Shown here one piece after another: positions 1 through 8,728 of a stretch of 64,000 bases of DNA; the first letter of the stretch is position 1, and every line of letters begins with the position of its first letter. The position numbers and the translations under genes are program-made. This DNA is from Candidatus Accumulibacter iunctus (GTDB lineage Bacteria; Pseudomonadota; Gammaproteobacteria; Burkholderiales; Rhodocyclaceae), in the NCBI GenBank assembly GCA_002345025.1, contig DDUX01000059.1:3198-67197 (forward strand), given 5' to 3'. The notes under the pieces were generated by a model. The model had not been told where the DNA came from. It ran no database searches and saw nothing but the letters and a program-made list of their open reading frames with translations.

Positions 1-88
1 GGTGAGCAGGATCCGGACGCGCATGGTGCACAGTATAAACTGCAGCTTTCGGAATTTCGGCGGAGAATCAGGCCTCTGTCTGCTTCTC

Positions 89-3000
89 TCAGCCTGCGCC
101 CTGCACCGTTTCCGGCGGCGCGAAGGGTGCTTCGGTCCGCATCCGCGCCGCCGCCATGCCGCTGTGTTCGGGAGAGCAGACGAGATCGATCTCGCCGGAC
201 TGCACCCATTCGGCCAGCGGTCGACGCGAGCGGGCGAGCAGCGCAGCGGCCGACTGCTCGCGGGCACCAAGCGCTCCCAGCCAGCCATTGCGGCCGGCGC
301 TCTTGACGGCGTAGAGCGCCGCATCGGCAATATTCACCATCGCACTCCAGTCCAGCGCGTCGGCATGCTGCGCCGACAGCGGAAAGCAGCAGAAACCGAT
401 CGAGCAGGGCCGTGCCAACAGGCTGCCGTCGTCGAGCTCGAATGGCTGGTCGGCGATCGCGGCGCGCGCCCGTTCGGCGAGTTCGGCGGCGTGCGCGGGC
501 GGCGTGGCACGTGCCACGACGAGGAATTCCTCGCCGCCCCAGCGCACCAGGTAATCACTATCGCGGAAGACGGTGCCGAGACGGCTGGACATCTGCTTCA
601 GTACTGCGTCGCCGGCTGCGTGGCCGTAGTGGTCGTTGACCTGCTTGAAATGGTCGAGGTCGAGAAGGAAGAACACCAGCCCGGCATCTTCGCGCAGGCG
701 GGCGCCATAGTTCAGGTGGCTCTCGTACGCGCGCACCGCCAGGGCGAGATCAGTCTCGATGTGCTGCGTCAGGAAGCGGCGATTGCGCAAGCCGGTCAGC
801 GGATCGGTCAGACTCGATTCGGCAAGCGCCGCCGACTCGCGTTGCAGGTCCAGCGCCATTCTCTCCAGATCGGCCGTGCGCTCGCGCACGGTGCGCTCGA
901 GTTCGACCTGGCGCGAACGCAGATGGCGGGTGCGCAGTTGCACCAGGGCGTAGATCATCAGCACCGCGAGCGCGGCGAGCGCCAGGCGAAAGCCCGTGCC
1001 TTGCCACCAGGCGGGCTGCACATGCACCGGGATGGCCAGTTCGTGCGGACTCCAGGTGCCGCTGCGGTTGCTGCCCCGGATGCGCAGGACGTAGTCGCCG
1101 GGGTCGAGGTTGCTGTAGCTGGCGATGCGGGCATCGGCCGTGGTGTGGGTCCAGCCGGCATCGAAACCCTGCAGCTGGTAGGCATAGCGCAGGCGACCCG
1201 GGTCGCTGTAGTCGAGCGCCGCAAAGCTCAGGCTGAAGCTGCGCTGCTCCGGGGTCAGGCGCAGTCCGTCGCGGATGCGGCCGGCCGGCTGGCGCTGCCC
1301 GTTGATGCTCAGTTCGGAGATCAACAAGGGCGGCTCGTAGCTGGAGGCGTCGAAGCGCGCTGGGGTCACCACCAGGATTCCCTTGCTGCCACCGAAGAGA
1401 AATCGCCCATCTCTGGTCGTCGCACGGGAAAGGAACCAGCCAGTGCCGAGATCCGCGCCATCGGCTGCGGTCAGTTCGTCGAGTCGGTCGGTCGCCGGAT
1501 CATAGACGTACATCTGCGTCCAGATGCGGCCGCGCCCGTCCTGCAGCAGATTGCCGCCGAATGGCCGGTTGACTACGCCATGGCGCTCGCTGATTCGTTC
1601 GAAGCTTGCCCACCGGCCATCCCAGTGCCGCAGACGATGCAGGCCAGTGACTGCGGTATCCACCCAAAGGGTCTGTTGCCGGTCGAACAGCAGTCCGATG
1701 ACGCTGGGGTTGCCTAGTCCGGCGCCGGGCTGTTCGGCCACCGGCTGCAGCTCGCTGCCCCCCGCGGTGACGCGAAAGAGGCCCTTGCCACTACCGATCC
1801 AGACGCTTCCGTCAGCCGCCTCGGCGAGGGCGTTGATGTCCGCGTGCAGTGGCTGCCCGCCCGGCTGGCTGAGGCGAGCGACTGCGGCGGTGCCGGGTAG
1901 CAGGCGAAAGACACCATCCTGTGTGGCGACCCACAGGGAGCCATCACTGCTGGCCAGGAGACGGCGGGTCGCGCCTCCGGCATGGGGGAGGGTGCGCAAT
2001 TGGCGTCGGCTTCGGCTGAACTGATGGAGCTCCGAGTCCGCTCCCAGCCAGATCGTGCCATCGCCAGCCTGGGCCATGGCCTCGACACGAACGGCGGGCA
2101 GTGGCTGGCCGGGTGCCCGGGCCGCAGTCTGCTCCTGCCCGGCGCCGTGCGGCTGCACGGTGCCGGTGACGCGCAACTGGCCATCCATCACGGCGATACC
2201 GCCCTGATGGGTGGCGGCCCAGACTTCACCGTTGTCGAGGTGCAGCAGGCTGCGCACATCGGGCGCAGAAAACGGGGTGTCGGGCTGTGCATCGGCGCCG
2301 CGCAACCAGATGCTGCGATTGCTTGGGTCGTGGCGCTGCAGCCCGACACCGAAGCCCCCCACCCAGATCAGGCCGGCGTGATCGAGCGTCAGGCTGGTCA
2401 CCTCATTGCCCGCCAGACCCGCAGGCTTGCGCGGATCGTGCTGCAGCCGCTGCCGCAGGCGGCCATCACGCAGGTCACGGATTTCGATCCCTGAAGAGAG
2501 GCCTGCCCACATCAGGCCTCCGGGTGCCTCGACGAGGCTGCTCACGCCGTCCGGGCTGGTGCTGCTGCCGGGCCTTTCGTCGACCAGCAGACCTTCGCTC
2601 GTGGCCGGGTCGACGATCGCCAGATCGCCTTGCTGCGTGCCCGCCCAGATACGCCCGTCCGACGCCTCGAACAGGGTCTGGACGATGCGACCGGCGAGGT
2701 TCTTGCCGCCCGCTCCCGGTGCTGAAAAGATCGGCTCGAAACGGTCGCTGCCAGGTCGGCGGCGACTCAGGCCCGCCCAGGTGCCGACCCACAGCGTGCC
2801 CTGGCGATCGACCAGCAGCGCCTGCACCCGATTGTCCGGCAGGTCGCCCGGTTGTCCTGAGTGCCGGTAGCGGGCGAAGTGACCGCTGCCCGGGTCGAAG
2901 CGCTGCAGCCCGCCTCCCTCGCTGCCCACCCAGATGCCGCCGCCAGCGTCTTCGGCGAGGGCGCGAATGGTCGGCAGCACGAGGCCGCGGTCCGGATGCT

Positions 3001-3547
3001 CGCCACTGCAGGCGGTGACGGTTTCGCTCTCCGGATCATAGACCGCCAGACCGTCGGATTCGGTGCCGATCCACAACCGGCCATCACGCCCGGCGAGCAA
3101 CGCGCGGATCCAGCCCAGGTTGCGCGCCGCCGGGTCGGGGCTGTCGCGCTCCTGCGGGCGGAAGCGGTAGCCGTCGAAGCGCACCAGACCGTCACCGGTT
3201 GCTATCCAGAGAAAGCCGGCGCGGTCCTGGGCGATGGTGGGCACCACATAGCGCGGAATGATGCCGACGCCGACCGAGGTGAAGCGCGGCTCGGACAGCG
3301 GGTTGTCGGCGCCGGGAAAATCCCGGCTGGCGGCGTGGAGCGGACCGGCCGCCAGCAGGAAGACGAGGAGCAATGGCAGGATGTGGGCGAATCCAGGCAG
3401 CCGCAGGGCGATGTGCACCACCAAGGCCGGCTGCCCCGGGCTACGCCCTGCGGGCGCGGTCGACGGAGCATGCTGGCAGACACTGCGTACCATCTGGCGG
3501 CGTTCGGCAATGCGTCCAGCCACTCCTGGCTCCCGAATATTCGTCAC
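89..3547 (-). CDS. Membrane diguanylate cyclase with periplasmic regulator-propeller and Y_Y_Y sensor
   Basis: Predicted to make cyclic di-GMP in response to an extracytoplasmic signal. The 1152-residue product has a hydrophobic signal/anchor near residues 50-72, then many two-component-regulator propeller repeats with the recurring pattern of LWIGT or IWVGS followed by GL..F (about 100-760), a Y_Y_Y domain (about 780-850, containing LSFAALDYSDP and YAYQLQGFDAGW), one membrane helix (about 875-890), a short coiled coil and a C-terminal GGDEF domain. The GGDEF active site reads GGEEF, the metal-binding DLDHFKQVNDHYGH is present, and an RDSD sequence five residues upstream of GGEEF fits the product-inhibition I-site. 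The furthest start is a GTG; an ATG at 3493 would still keep the signal segment. The output is GGDEF rather than the kinase domain more common behind this sensor. The ligand is unknown. It is divergent from the dehydrogenase gene at 3609. Confidence 0.9.
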   Translation of the reverse strand: MTNIREPGVAGRIAERRQMVRSVCQHAPSTAPAGRSPGQPALVVHIALRLPGFAHILPLLLVFLLAAGPLHAASRDFPGADNPLSEPRFTSVGVGIIPRYVVPTIAQDRAGFLWIATGDGLVRFDGYRFRPQERDSPDPAARNLGWIRALLAGRDGRLWIGTESDGLAVYDPESETVTACSGEHPDRGLVLPTIRALAEDAGGGIWVGSEGGGLQRFDPGSGHFARYRHSGQPGDLPDNRVQALLVDRQGTLWVGTWAGLSRRRPGSDRFEPIFSAPGAGGKNLAGRIVQTLFEASDGRIWAGTQQGDLAIVDPATSEGLLVDERPGSSTSPDGVSSLVEAPGGLMWAGLSSGIEIRDLRDGRLRQRLQHDPRKPAGLAGNEVTSLTLDHAGLIWVGGFGVGLQRHDPSNRSIWLRGADAQPDTPFSAPDVRSLLHLDNGEVWAATHQGGIAVMDGQLRVTGTVQPHGAGQEQTAARAPGQPLPAVRVEAMAQAGDGTIWLGADSELHQFSRSRRQLRTLPHAGGATRRLLASSDGSLWVATQDGVFRLLPGTAAVARLSQPGGQPLHADINALAEAADGSVWIGSGKGLFRVTAGGSELQPVAEQPGAGLGNPSVIGLLFDRQQTLWVDTAVTGLHRLRHWDGRWASFERISERHGVVNRPFGGNLLQDGRGRIWTQMYVYDPATDRLDELTAADGADLGTGWFLSRATTRDGRFLFGGSKGILVVTPARFDASSYEPPLLISELSINGQRQPAGRIRDGLRLTPEQRSFSLSFAALDYSDPGRLRYAYQLQGFDAGWTHTTADARIASYSNLDPGDYVLRIRGSNRSGTWSPHELAIPVHVQPAWWQGTGFRLALAALAVLMIYALVQLRTRHLRSRQVELERTVRERTADLERMALDLQRESAALAESSLTDPLTGLRNRRFLTQHIETDLALAVRAYESHLNYGARLREDAGLVFFLLDLDHFKQVNDHYGHAAGDAVLKQMSSRLGTVFRDSDYLVRWGGEEFLVVARATPPAHAAELAERARAAIADQPFELDDGSLLARPCSIGFCCFPLSAQHADALDWSAMVNIADAALYAVKSAGRNGWLGALGAREQSAAALLARSRRPLAEWVQSGEIDLVCSPEHSGMAAARMRTEAPFAPPETVQGAG

Positions 3548-3608
3548 GCACGCAAGTGTATTTCATTCCGGGTAGACTGCGACTTTCGGGATTTTGGAGG
3601 GAAGAACC

Positions 3609-5060
3609 ATGGATCTGGCCGATTCGCGCCTGCTGCGCGCCGAATGCTACCTCGACGGTCGCTGGCAGGCCGCCGATGACGGCCGCACGCTTGCGGTCAG
3701 CGATCCGGCGAGCGCGCTCGTCATCGGTGAGGTGCCGCTGATGGGCGCCGTCGAGAGCGGGCGGGCGATCGCCGCCGCCGCTGCCGCTCTGCCTTCCTGG
3801 CGGGGGAAGACGGCGAAGGAGCGGGCCACTGTTCTGCGCCGCTGGCATGATCTGATCGTTGCCAATGGCGGCGACCTGGCGCAACTGATCACCGCCGAGT
3901 GTGGCAAGCCACTCGCCGAGGCGGCTGGCGAAGTCGCCTATGGCGCCTCCTTCGTCGAATGGTTCGCCGAGGAGGGCAAGCGCGTCTACGGCGAATCGAT
4001 CCCGTCGCCGGCGAACGATCGTCGCCTGCTGACGATCCGCCAGCCGGTTGGCGTCTGCGCCGCGATCACGCCATGGAACTTCCCGCTGGCGATGATCACG
4101 CGCAAGGTCGCGCCGGCGCTCGCCGCCGGCTGCACGGTGGTCGTCAAGCCGGCCGAGCAGACGCCGCTGACGGCGTTGGCGCTGGCGCTGCTGGCGCACG
4201 AAGCGGGTCTGCCGGCGGGCGTGTTCAACGTGCTGACCGGCGATCCGCTGGCGATCGGCGGCGCGCTGACCGCCAGCCCGCTGGTGCGCAAGCTGTCGTT
4301 CACCGGCTCGACCGAGGTCGGCCGCTTGCTGATGGCGCAGTGCGCGGCGACGATCAAGAAAATCTCGCTCGAACTCGGCGGCAACGCGCCGTTCATCGTC
4401 TTCGACGACGCCGACGTTGCGGCAGCGGTGGAGGGGGCGATCATCGCCAAGTATCGCAATACCGGCCAGACCTGCGTCTGTGCCAACCGGCTGCTGGTTC
4501 AGGACGCCGTGTACGATCGCTTCGTCGAGCGACTCGCCGAGCGCGTGCGCTCGCTGCGGGTCGGGGCAGGCAGCGAGGAAGGCGTCACGCAGGGACCACT
4601 GATCGATGCCGCCGCTCTCGCCAAGGTCGAGGAACATGTCGCCGACGCGCTCGCACACGGCGCGCGGGTGGTCACCGGCGGCCGCCGGCATGCGCGCGGC
4701 GGCACCTTCTTCGAACCGACGGTGCTCGCCGACGTGACGCCGGCGATGCGTGTCGCCAGCGAAGAGACCTTCGGCCCGGTGGCGCCGGTCTTCCGCTTCA
4801 GCGACGAGGCGCAGGCGGTGGCGATGGCCAACGACACCGAGTCCGGGCTCGCCGCCTACTTCTACTCGCGCGATGTCGCGCGCTGCCTGCGGGTGGGCGA
4901 AGCGCTCGAGTATGGCATGGTCGGCATCAACACAGGTCTGATCTCGAACGAGGTGGCGCCTTTCGGTGGCATCAAGCAGTCGGGGATCGGTCGCGAGGGA
5001 TCGCGGCACGGCATCGACGAGTATCTCGAGATCAAGTATCTGTGCTTCAGCGCCGTCTGA
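3609..5060 (+). CDS. gabD: NAD(P)-dependent succinate-semialdehyde dehydrogenase family protein
   Basis: Aldehyde dehydrogenase superfamily, closest in pattern to GabD, which oxidises succinate semialdehyde to succinate in GABA and related degradation. The product is 483 aa, the usual length. Family motifs are all present: TPWNFPLAMITRKVAPALAAG and VVKPAEQTPL (cofactor binding), SFTGSTEVGR, the general base in LELGGNAPF, the catalytic cysteine in NTGQTCVCANR, and EETFGPVAP. The ATG at 3609 is chosen because a GGAGG ribosome binding site lies at 3596-3600, eight bases upstream; a TTG at 3594 overlaps that site and is unlikely. It may be cotranscribed with the membrane protein gene 22 bp downstream. 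The exact aldehyde substrate is inferred from family resemblance only. Confidence 0.9.
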   Translation: MDLADSRLLRAECYLDGRWQAADDGRTLAVSDPASALVIGEVPLMGAVESGRAIAAAAAALPSWRGKTAKERATVLRRWHDLIVANGGDLAQLITAECGKPLAEAAGEVAYGASFVEWFAEEGKRVYGESIPSPANDRRLLTIRQPVGVCAAITPWNFPLAMITRKVAPALAAGCTVVVKPAEQTPLTALALALLAHEAGLPAGVFNVLTGDPLAIGGALTASPLVRKLSFTGSTEVGRLLMAQCAATIKKISLELGGNAPFIVFDDADVAAAVEGAIIAKYRNTGQTCVCANRLLVQDAVYDRFVERLAERVRSLRVGAGSEEGVTQGPLIDAAALAKVEEHVADALAHGARVVTGGRRHARGGTFFEPTVLADVTPAMRVASEETFGPVAPVFRFSDEAQAVAMANDTESGLAAYFYSRDVARCLRVGEALEYGMVGINTGLISNEVAPFGGIKQSGIGREGSRHGIDEYLEIKYLCFSAV

Positions 5061-5082
5061 TCCGGTCCGTGGAGGAAGCGGG

Positions 5083-5739
5083 ATGAAGCTGCTCGTCGGC
5101 CTGCTGTTCGTCGGCCTGATCGCCGCGATGATCCTCTGGTGGCGCGCCCTGCACCGCCACCGTGCCGATTTCATCGAGAAGTACCCCTATGCGAAGTTCC
5201 TCGACGCGCGTCTGGCAGCGCGCCGGCCGGAACTCAGCGCGGCGCAGCGGAAACTGGTCTTCGAGGCGCTCCGCGACTACTTCCAGCTCTGCTACCAGGC
5301 GAAGAAACGGCTGGTGGCGATGCCGTCGCAGGTGGTCGATGACGCCTGGCATGAGTTCATCCTGTTCACCCGCCAGTACCAGCAGTTCTGTCAGCGTGGG
5401 CTCGGTCGCTTCCTGCACCACACGCCGGCCGAGGCGATGCGTTCGCCGACCGACGCGCAGGAGGGAATCAAGCGCGCCTGGCGGCTGGCCTGCCGGCGCG
5501 ACGGCATCGACCCGCGCACACCGCAGTCGCTGCCGCTGCTCTTTGCCCTCGACGCCATGCTCGGCATCGCTGGCGGCTTCACCTACCAGCTCGACTGTCT
5601 CGCGGCAGCGCAGGCCGGCAGCACGAGCGCCTACTGCGCCGGCCACATCGGTTGCGGCGGCGGTTGCAGCGGCAGCTCGGGCGACGGCGACTCGTCGTCG
5701 GGTGACGGCTGCAGCGGCGGCGGCTGCGGCGGGGACTGA
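5083..5739 (+). CDS. Glycine-rich-domain (GRDP-like) membrane protein with Cys/Gly-rich tail
   Basis: A 218-aa protein of unknown function. It has one N-terminal membrane helix (about residues 2-20), a helical domain carrying DDAWHEFILFTRQYQQFC and a following FLHHTP, and a C-terminal tail of about 30 residues made of Gly, Ser, Asp and Cys (CGGGCSG, CSGGGCGGD). The D..WH..I..T..Y..FC...HH.P pattern is the signature of the glycine-rich-domain-containing protein family known from plants and bacteria; the role in bacteria is not established. Paired histidines and the Cys-rich tail suggest metal binding, which is inference. The ATG at 5083 has GGAGG at 5071-5075. It follows the dehydrogenase gene by 22 bp. 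Confidence 0.75.
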   Translation: MKLLVGLLFVGLIAAMILWWRALHRHRADFIEKYPYAKFLDARLAARRPELSAAQRKLVFEALRDYFQLCYQAKKRLVAMPSQVVDDAWHEFILFTRQYQQFCQRGLGRFLHHTPAEAMRSPTDAQEGIKRAWRLACRRDGIDPRTPQSLPLLFALDAMLGIAGGFTYQLDCLAAAQAGSTSAYCAGHIGCGGGCSGSSGDGDSSSGDGCSGGGCGGD

Positions 5740-5872
5740 CGCCACCCGCCGCCGGTGGCGAGAAGCCTGGCAGCCTGTCGGACTTGGGTCCGGAAAACTG
5801 CCAGATTTGACAATGCGGAATGAGAAAGCCGGATTTTGTCGATTTTCCTGCCTGTTCTTGTCGCGGCAGAAG

Positions 5873-6059
5873 CCAGTGTTGGCGAGATCGGAATGGCGGC
5901 GAGGCTGACATGCATCGAAGCGCTGGAAAGCAGCGCTGGGATGGGGACACCACAGTCGGCGGTGTCGAGATGCAGCTTGTAGCCGCTCCAACTGTTCTTG
6001 TAGCCCTGCGCATTGCATTTCGTGCCGCGATCACACGCGGTGGGAATCTCCTCAGACAA
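5873..6059 (-). pseudogene. Transposase remnant (DDE-type, IS5/IS1182-like), internal fragment
   Basis: About 60 residues in one minus-strand frame read like the catalytic-domain core of a DDE transposase: CDRGTKCNAQGYKNSWSGYK followed by LHLDTADCGVPIP and LLSSASMH. The homology stops after LAAIPI, and neither the N-terminal half nor the C-terminal half is present nearby. The reading frame runs on to 5631 without any recognisable content. A short fragment near 55809 resembles the N-terminus of the same kind of transposase. The family assignment is from remembered motif patterns, so the IS family name is tentative. Confidence 0.6.
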
Positions 6060-6202
6060 CCTGATCTCGGCGCTATGACGTCTGCACCGATGGCGTCAGA
6101 AATGCGCTTTGGGTCATCAGGTTAGCGGGGAGATCAAGCACTGTAGAGGATTTCCGGGGTCTATGTCGTTTCGTGTGGAAACGTCGTTGGTGGATAGGCA
6201 TC

Positions 6203-6271
6203 GAGGGTACGACGATCTCAAGGGCGGACGAAGTCCGGGCGAAGCCGAATCCTTGACATCGTCGTACCCTC
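6203..6271. repeat. 21-bp imperfect inverted repeat with 27-nt spacer
   Basis: The arms are 6203-6223 and 6251-6271. The first arm starts GAGGGTACGACGAT and the second ends ATCGTCGTACCCTC; 20 of 21 positions are complementary. The spacer contains a small GGAC-GAA-GTCC hairpin. It lies between two transposase remnants, so it may be a leftover IS or MITE end or a folded RNA structure. There is no T-run after it, so a simple terminator is unlikely. Confidence 0.7.
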
Positions 6272-6359
6272 GCCAGCACCTCCGCAAGGCCGAGAGTGGC
6301 AGACAGCCGCCATCGGCCTTGCGGACAATAGCGGCTGTTCGCTTGTGTGGGGATCGGTC

Positions 6360-6640
6360 ATGATCGAGATGCTCTTCACCCAGGCGCTGGCCGGGTGCTC
6401 CGTGGCAGGTCAAGCGGGCCGACTTCAACCGGTAGGGCTGCCGGATTGACCTGCAAGTGACGTTTGGCGGCAGCCGGCACGTCTGCCCGGCCTGTGCAGC
6501 GGCGGCGCAACCTTTCCATGATCGACTGGCGCGCTCCTGGCGAGATCTCGACTTCTTCCAGTACGAGGCGTACCTGCACGTCGAAGTGCCGCGCGTAACG
6601 TGCTCGGGCTGCTGGAAGGTGACGCAGATTCCCTCTCTTT
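6360..6640 (+). pseudogene. ISL3-family transposase remnant (N-terminal zinc-binding part)
   Basis: The region encodes the N-terminus of an ISL3-type transposase in broken frames. An ATG at 6360 opens MIEMLFTQALAG, then the sense continues in another frame from 6397 as APWQVKRADFN, is interrupted by TAG at 6433-6435, and goes on as CRIDLQVTFGGSRHVCPAC, ARSWRDLDFFQYEAYLHVEV and PRVTCSGCWKVTQIP. The two Cys pairs (CPAC and CSGC) are the zinc ribbon of this family. Homology ends near 6640. It carries one frameshift, one stop and loss of the catalytic domain, so it is not functional. Confidence 0.75.
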
Positions 6641-6788
6641 CGTCTGACCACCGCAAGCCCGATGGCTGGCCACGAGAGTCGAGGGGCCCTTGGCGATGCT
6701 CTGCAGATGGTGTCGGCCGCCCACGCCGATGAAGACCGGGGCGGGTGGCGGGCAAGCATCCAGCGCACGTGCGGCCCTGCCGGGGAAT

Positions 6789-7217
6789 TCAGACCACGAC
6801 GAGATGACGGCTTTTTGCCTCAGGAACGGCTTGCAGCGGGACCGCACGATCCAGCGTCACCAAGCGGCCACCTTGCTGTACCGCCAGTGCCAGCAGATAG
6901 ACGTCGGTCACCTGGCGGGAGGCGAGTACGGCATTCCAGGCAATCCGGCCGCCATCGAGGATGCTCACGGCGTCTGCCCAGAAAATGTGGTGGCTGGTCG
7001 CCGTCGCCGCGGCGAGACGTTCGGCTATGGCCCCGGCCGGCAGTGGGCTCGGGTAGCCGGGTTGCGACATGATCCGGATACAACCGTTCTCGGTCAGCGG
7101 GCACGACGCCCAGCCCGACTGAATGTTCTCCTGCAGCCAGGCCATGGCTCTGGCGTGATGCAGGTGGTCGCTGTCCAGCAGGGCGATCAGCACATTCACA
7201 TCGAGCAAGGCGCGCAT
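6789..7217 (-). CDS. vapC: VapC-type PIN-domain toxin
   Basis: A 142-aa PIN-domain protein, predicted to be an Mg2+-dependent endoribonuclease toxin. It begins MRALLDVNVLIALLD, giving the first acidic residue of the PIN site; further acidic positions occur in the ENGCIRI, WADAVSILDG and VTDVYLLALA segments, and VTLDRAVP supplies a late aspartate. Its start overlaps the stop of the antitoxin gene by one base (TGATG at 7215-7219), which argues for translational coupling. The length fits VapC. The RNA target cannot be read from the sequence. Confidence 0.85.
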   Translation of the reverse strand: MRALLDVNVLIALLDSDHLHHARAMAWLQENIQSGWASCPLTENGCIRIMSQPGYPSPLPAGAIAERLAAATATSHHIFWADAVSILDGGRIAWNAVLASRQVTDVYLLALAVQQGGRLVTLDRAVPLQAVPEAKSRHLVVV

Positions 7218-7465
7218 CAAACGCCTTCCTCGTCTCTCAGCTGGTCGACCTGTTCGTTGGTGACCACTTTCCCCCGTGACGGGAATGGGCGGAAACCGTG
7301 GACGGCCGCCGGCTCGCTGGTGCTGCTGGTCGTCGATGGCGGCGATTGGGTCAGGGCTTGTCGCACGAGGTGCGACATCACCCGGCCGACCGTCGTCCCG
7401 CCACTCCGGGCAAGCTCCTTGGCAGCCAGCAGGACATCGTCTTCGATATCGAGTGTGGTACGCAT
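7217..7465 (-). CDS. vapB: Ribbon-helix-helix-like VapB-type antitoxin
   Basis: An 82-aa protein starting MRTTLDIEDDVLLAAKELAR, the usual opening of CopG/ribbon-helix-helix antitoxins, in which the first strand binds DNA. The C-terminal half (PSTTSSTSEPAAVHGFRPFP and onward) is low in predicted structure, as expected for the toxin-wrapping tail. An AGGAG-like site sits at 7472-7476 upstream of the ATG. It precedes the PIN toxin gene and overlaps it by one base, so the pair is a standard type II module, probably self-repressed. Confidence 0.8.
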   Translation of the reverse strand: MRTTLDIEDDVLLAAKELARSGGTTVGRVMSHLVRQALTQSPPSTTSSTSEPAAVHGFRPFPSRGKVVTNEQVDQLRDEEGV

Positions 7466-7867
7466 GAGTATTCTCCTGTCGAGTGATGTATTGATGCCAA
7501 CGCATCAGAAAACTGCAAGCAAGCAACGATACCAAACCCGATGGGATCATGGAGCACAGCTGTGCTTTGATCATTCCAGCCGGCGAGTCCCAAGCTTCCA
7601 CAGCACCGATCGAGAATAGGGTTGCGCAAGTCGGAATCATGAATTACATTGAAAATCAATGCTAGTTCTTCGGGTTGCCTTAGTGTGTTCCATTGCAACG
7701 AGGATTCGGTGGGCCTGGCCCCTCCTTTAGCATGACCATTCTGCGGATGCAGTTGTTCGGGCCACTGGCTACTCAAACCGCCATCAAGGGCTTTGGTGAA
7801 GCGATCCGGCTCATGCCAAAGCGCCTTGCCATCCGGCCACGCCGTTCCCCTGAGGAGAATGATCGCC
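7466..7867. other. Intergenic stretch without a recognised gene
   Basis: This 400-bp stretch between the antitoxin start and the amidotransferase-like gene is visibly less GC-rich around 7490-7700 than its surroundings. Open frames cross it but none has a recognisable domain, and no transposase motif was found. It should hold the promoters for both flanking units. No hairpin-plus-T terminator was seen. Confidence 0.5.
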
Positions 7868-8650
7868 ATGAGCAGACGTCCCCTTCGCATCGGGCTATCT
7901 GCCCGCATCTACCACCCGCAGCCGGGTGCCACCGGATTGCAGTCCAAATCGTTGCAGTACTTGGAGCAATCGGTCGCGCACTGGGTCATGTCCCGCGACG
8001 TCATGGTCTTCATGATTCCCTCGGTCAGCGGCGACGGCATCGTTCACCGCAGCAGCATCCGCCTCTCGGACTATCCACAGTATCTCGACGGTCTGGTGTT
8101 GCAGGGCGGCGCGGACATCTGCCCGCAGTGTTACGGCGAGGAACCTCTGCACCCGGACTGGGCCGGCGACCGCCAGCGTGACGCCTACGAGATGGAGCTG
8201 TTCCACGAATTCGTCGAAGCCGGCAGGCCAGTGCTCGGGATATGCCGCGGCGCGCAGTTGATCAATGTCGCGCTTGGCGGCACGCTCTACCAGGACATTG
8301 CCACCCAGGTGACGCCCGCAGGCGTTCACGTGCATGCCGACTACGATCGCCACTTCCACGACATCGTTTGGGACGCCGGTTCCGGTCTCGCACGCCTGTA
8401 CCCGAAGATGACGCGAGGCGGCACCGTGTCCATTCATCATCAGGCGATCCGGGCGCTGGGTCGGGGCCTGCGTGTCGAGGCGCGCGGTGCTGATGACGAA
8501 ATGGTCGAGGCCGTCCGGCTCGAAGGCAAGCCCTACGTCCTCGGTCTCCAATGGCACCCCGAGTTTCATCCGCCCGGATGCCCGACGCTCCTGGACTGCA
8601 CGCCGATTCTGGACGAGTTCCTGAACGCTGCGCGAGGCCGGCTATGGTGA
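7868..8650 (+). CDS. Class I glutamine amidotransferase-like gamma-glutamyl hydrolase (PuuD-type)
   Basis: A 260-aa protein of the peptidase C26 / PuuD-like family, whose members cleave gamma-glutamyl amide bonds, as in gamma-glutamyl-GABA hydrolase. The nucleophile elbow is GICRGAQLINVALGG with the catalytic Cys, and the C-terminal LGLQWHPEFH supplies the His-Glu pair. GLVLQGGADICPQCYGEE matches the oxyanion-hole side of the family. The ATG at 7868 lies 10 bases after GGAG at 7854-7857; an ATG at 7859 would be too close. It heads a four-gene operon that also contains a GCS2-type ligase, so one enzyme may make and this one may break a gamma-glutamyl compound. That link is inference. Confidence 0.85.
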   Translation: MSRRPLRIGLSARIYHPQPGATGLQSKSLQYLEQSVAHWVMSRDVMVFMIPSVSGDGIVHRSSIRLSDYPQYLDGLVLQGGADICPQCYGEEPLHPDWAGDRQRDAYEMELFHEFVEAGRPVLGICRGAQLINVALGGTLYQDIATQVTPAGVHVHADYDRHFHDIVWDAGSGLARLYPKMTRGGTVSIHHQAIRALGRGLRVEARGADDEMVEAVRLEGKPYVLGLQWHPEFHPPGCPTLLDCTPILDEFLNAARGRLW

Positions 8651-8728
8651 TTCGCGCTCGCCTGCCCAAGACCCGACGACTTCCCGTGTCGCACGTTGGC
8701 GATGGCCATCCTGGTGACTTGCTCCGCA

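Noticed and set aside
2..1717. Long plus-strand open frame opposite the diguanylate cyclase
   Set aside because: It is antisense to a gene with clear domain motifs and shows no domain of its own; typical GC-rich shadow.
3441..5174. 577-codon minus-strand open frame opposite the dehydrogenase
   Set aside because: Arg/Ala-rich, no motif, antisense to a full aldehyde dehydrogenase.
6690..7619. Plus-strand 309-codon frame over the VapBC genes
   Set aside because: Antisense to a coupled RHH-antitoxin and PIN-toxin pair; no domain.
7378..7908. Minus-strand frame spanning the gap before the amidotransferase-like gene
   Set aside because: Overlaps the vapB start and the next gene and shows no family; not supportable.
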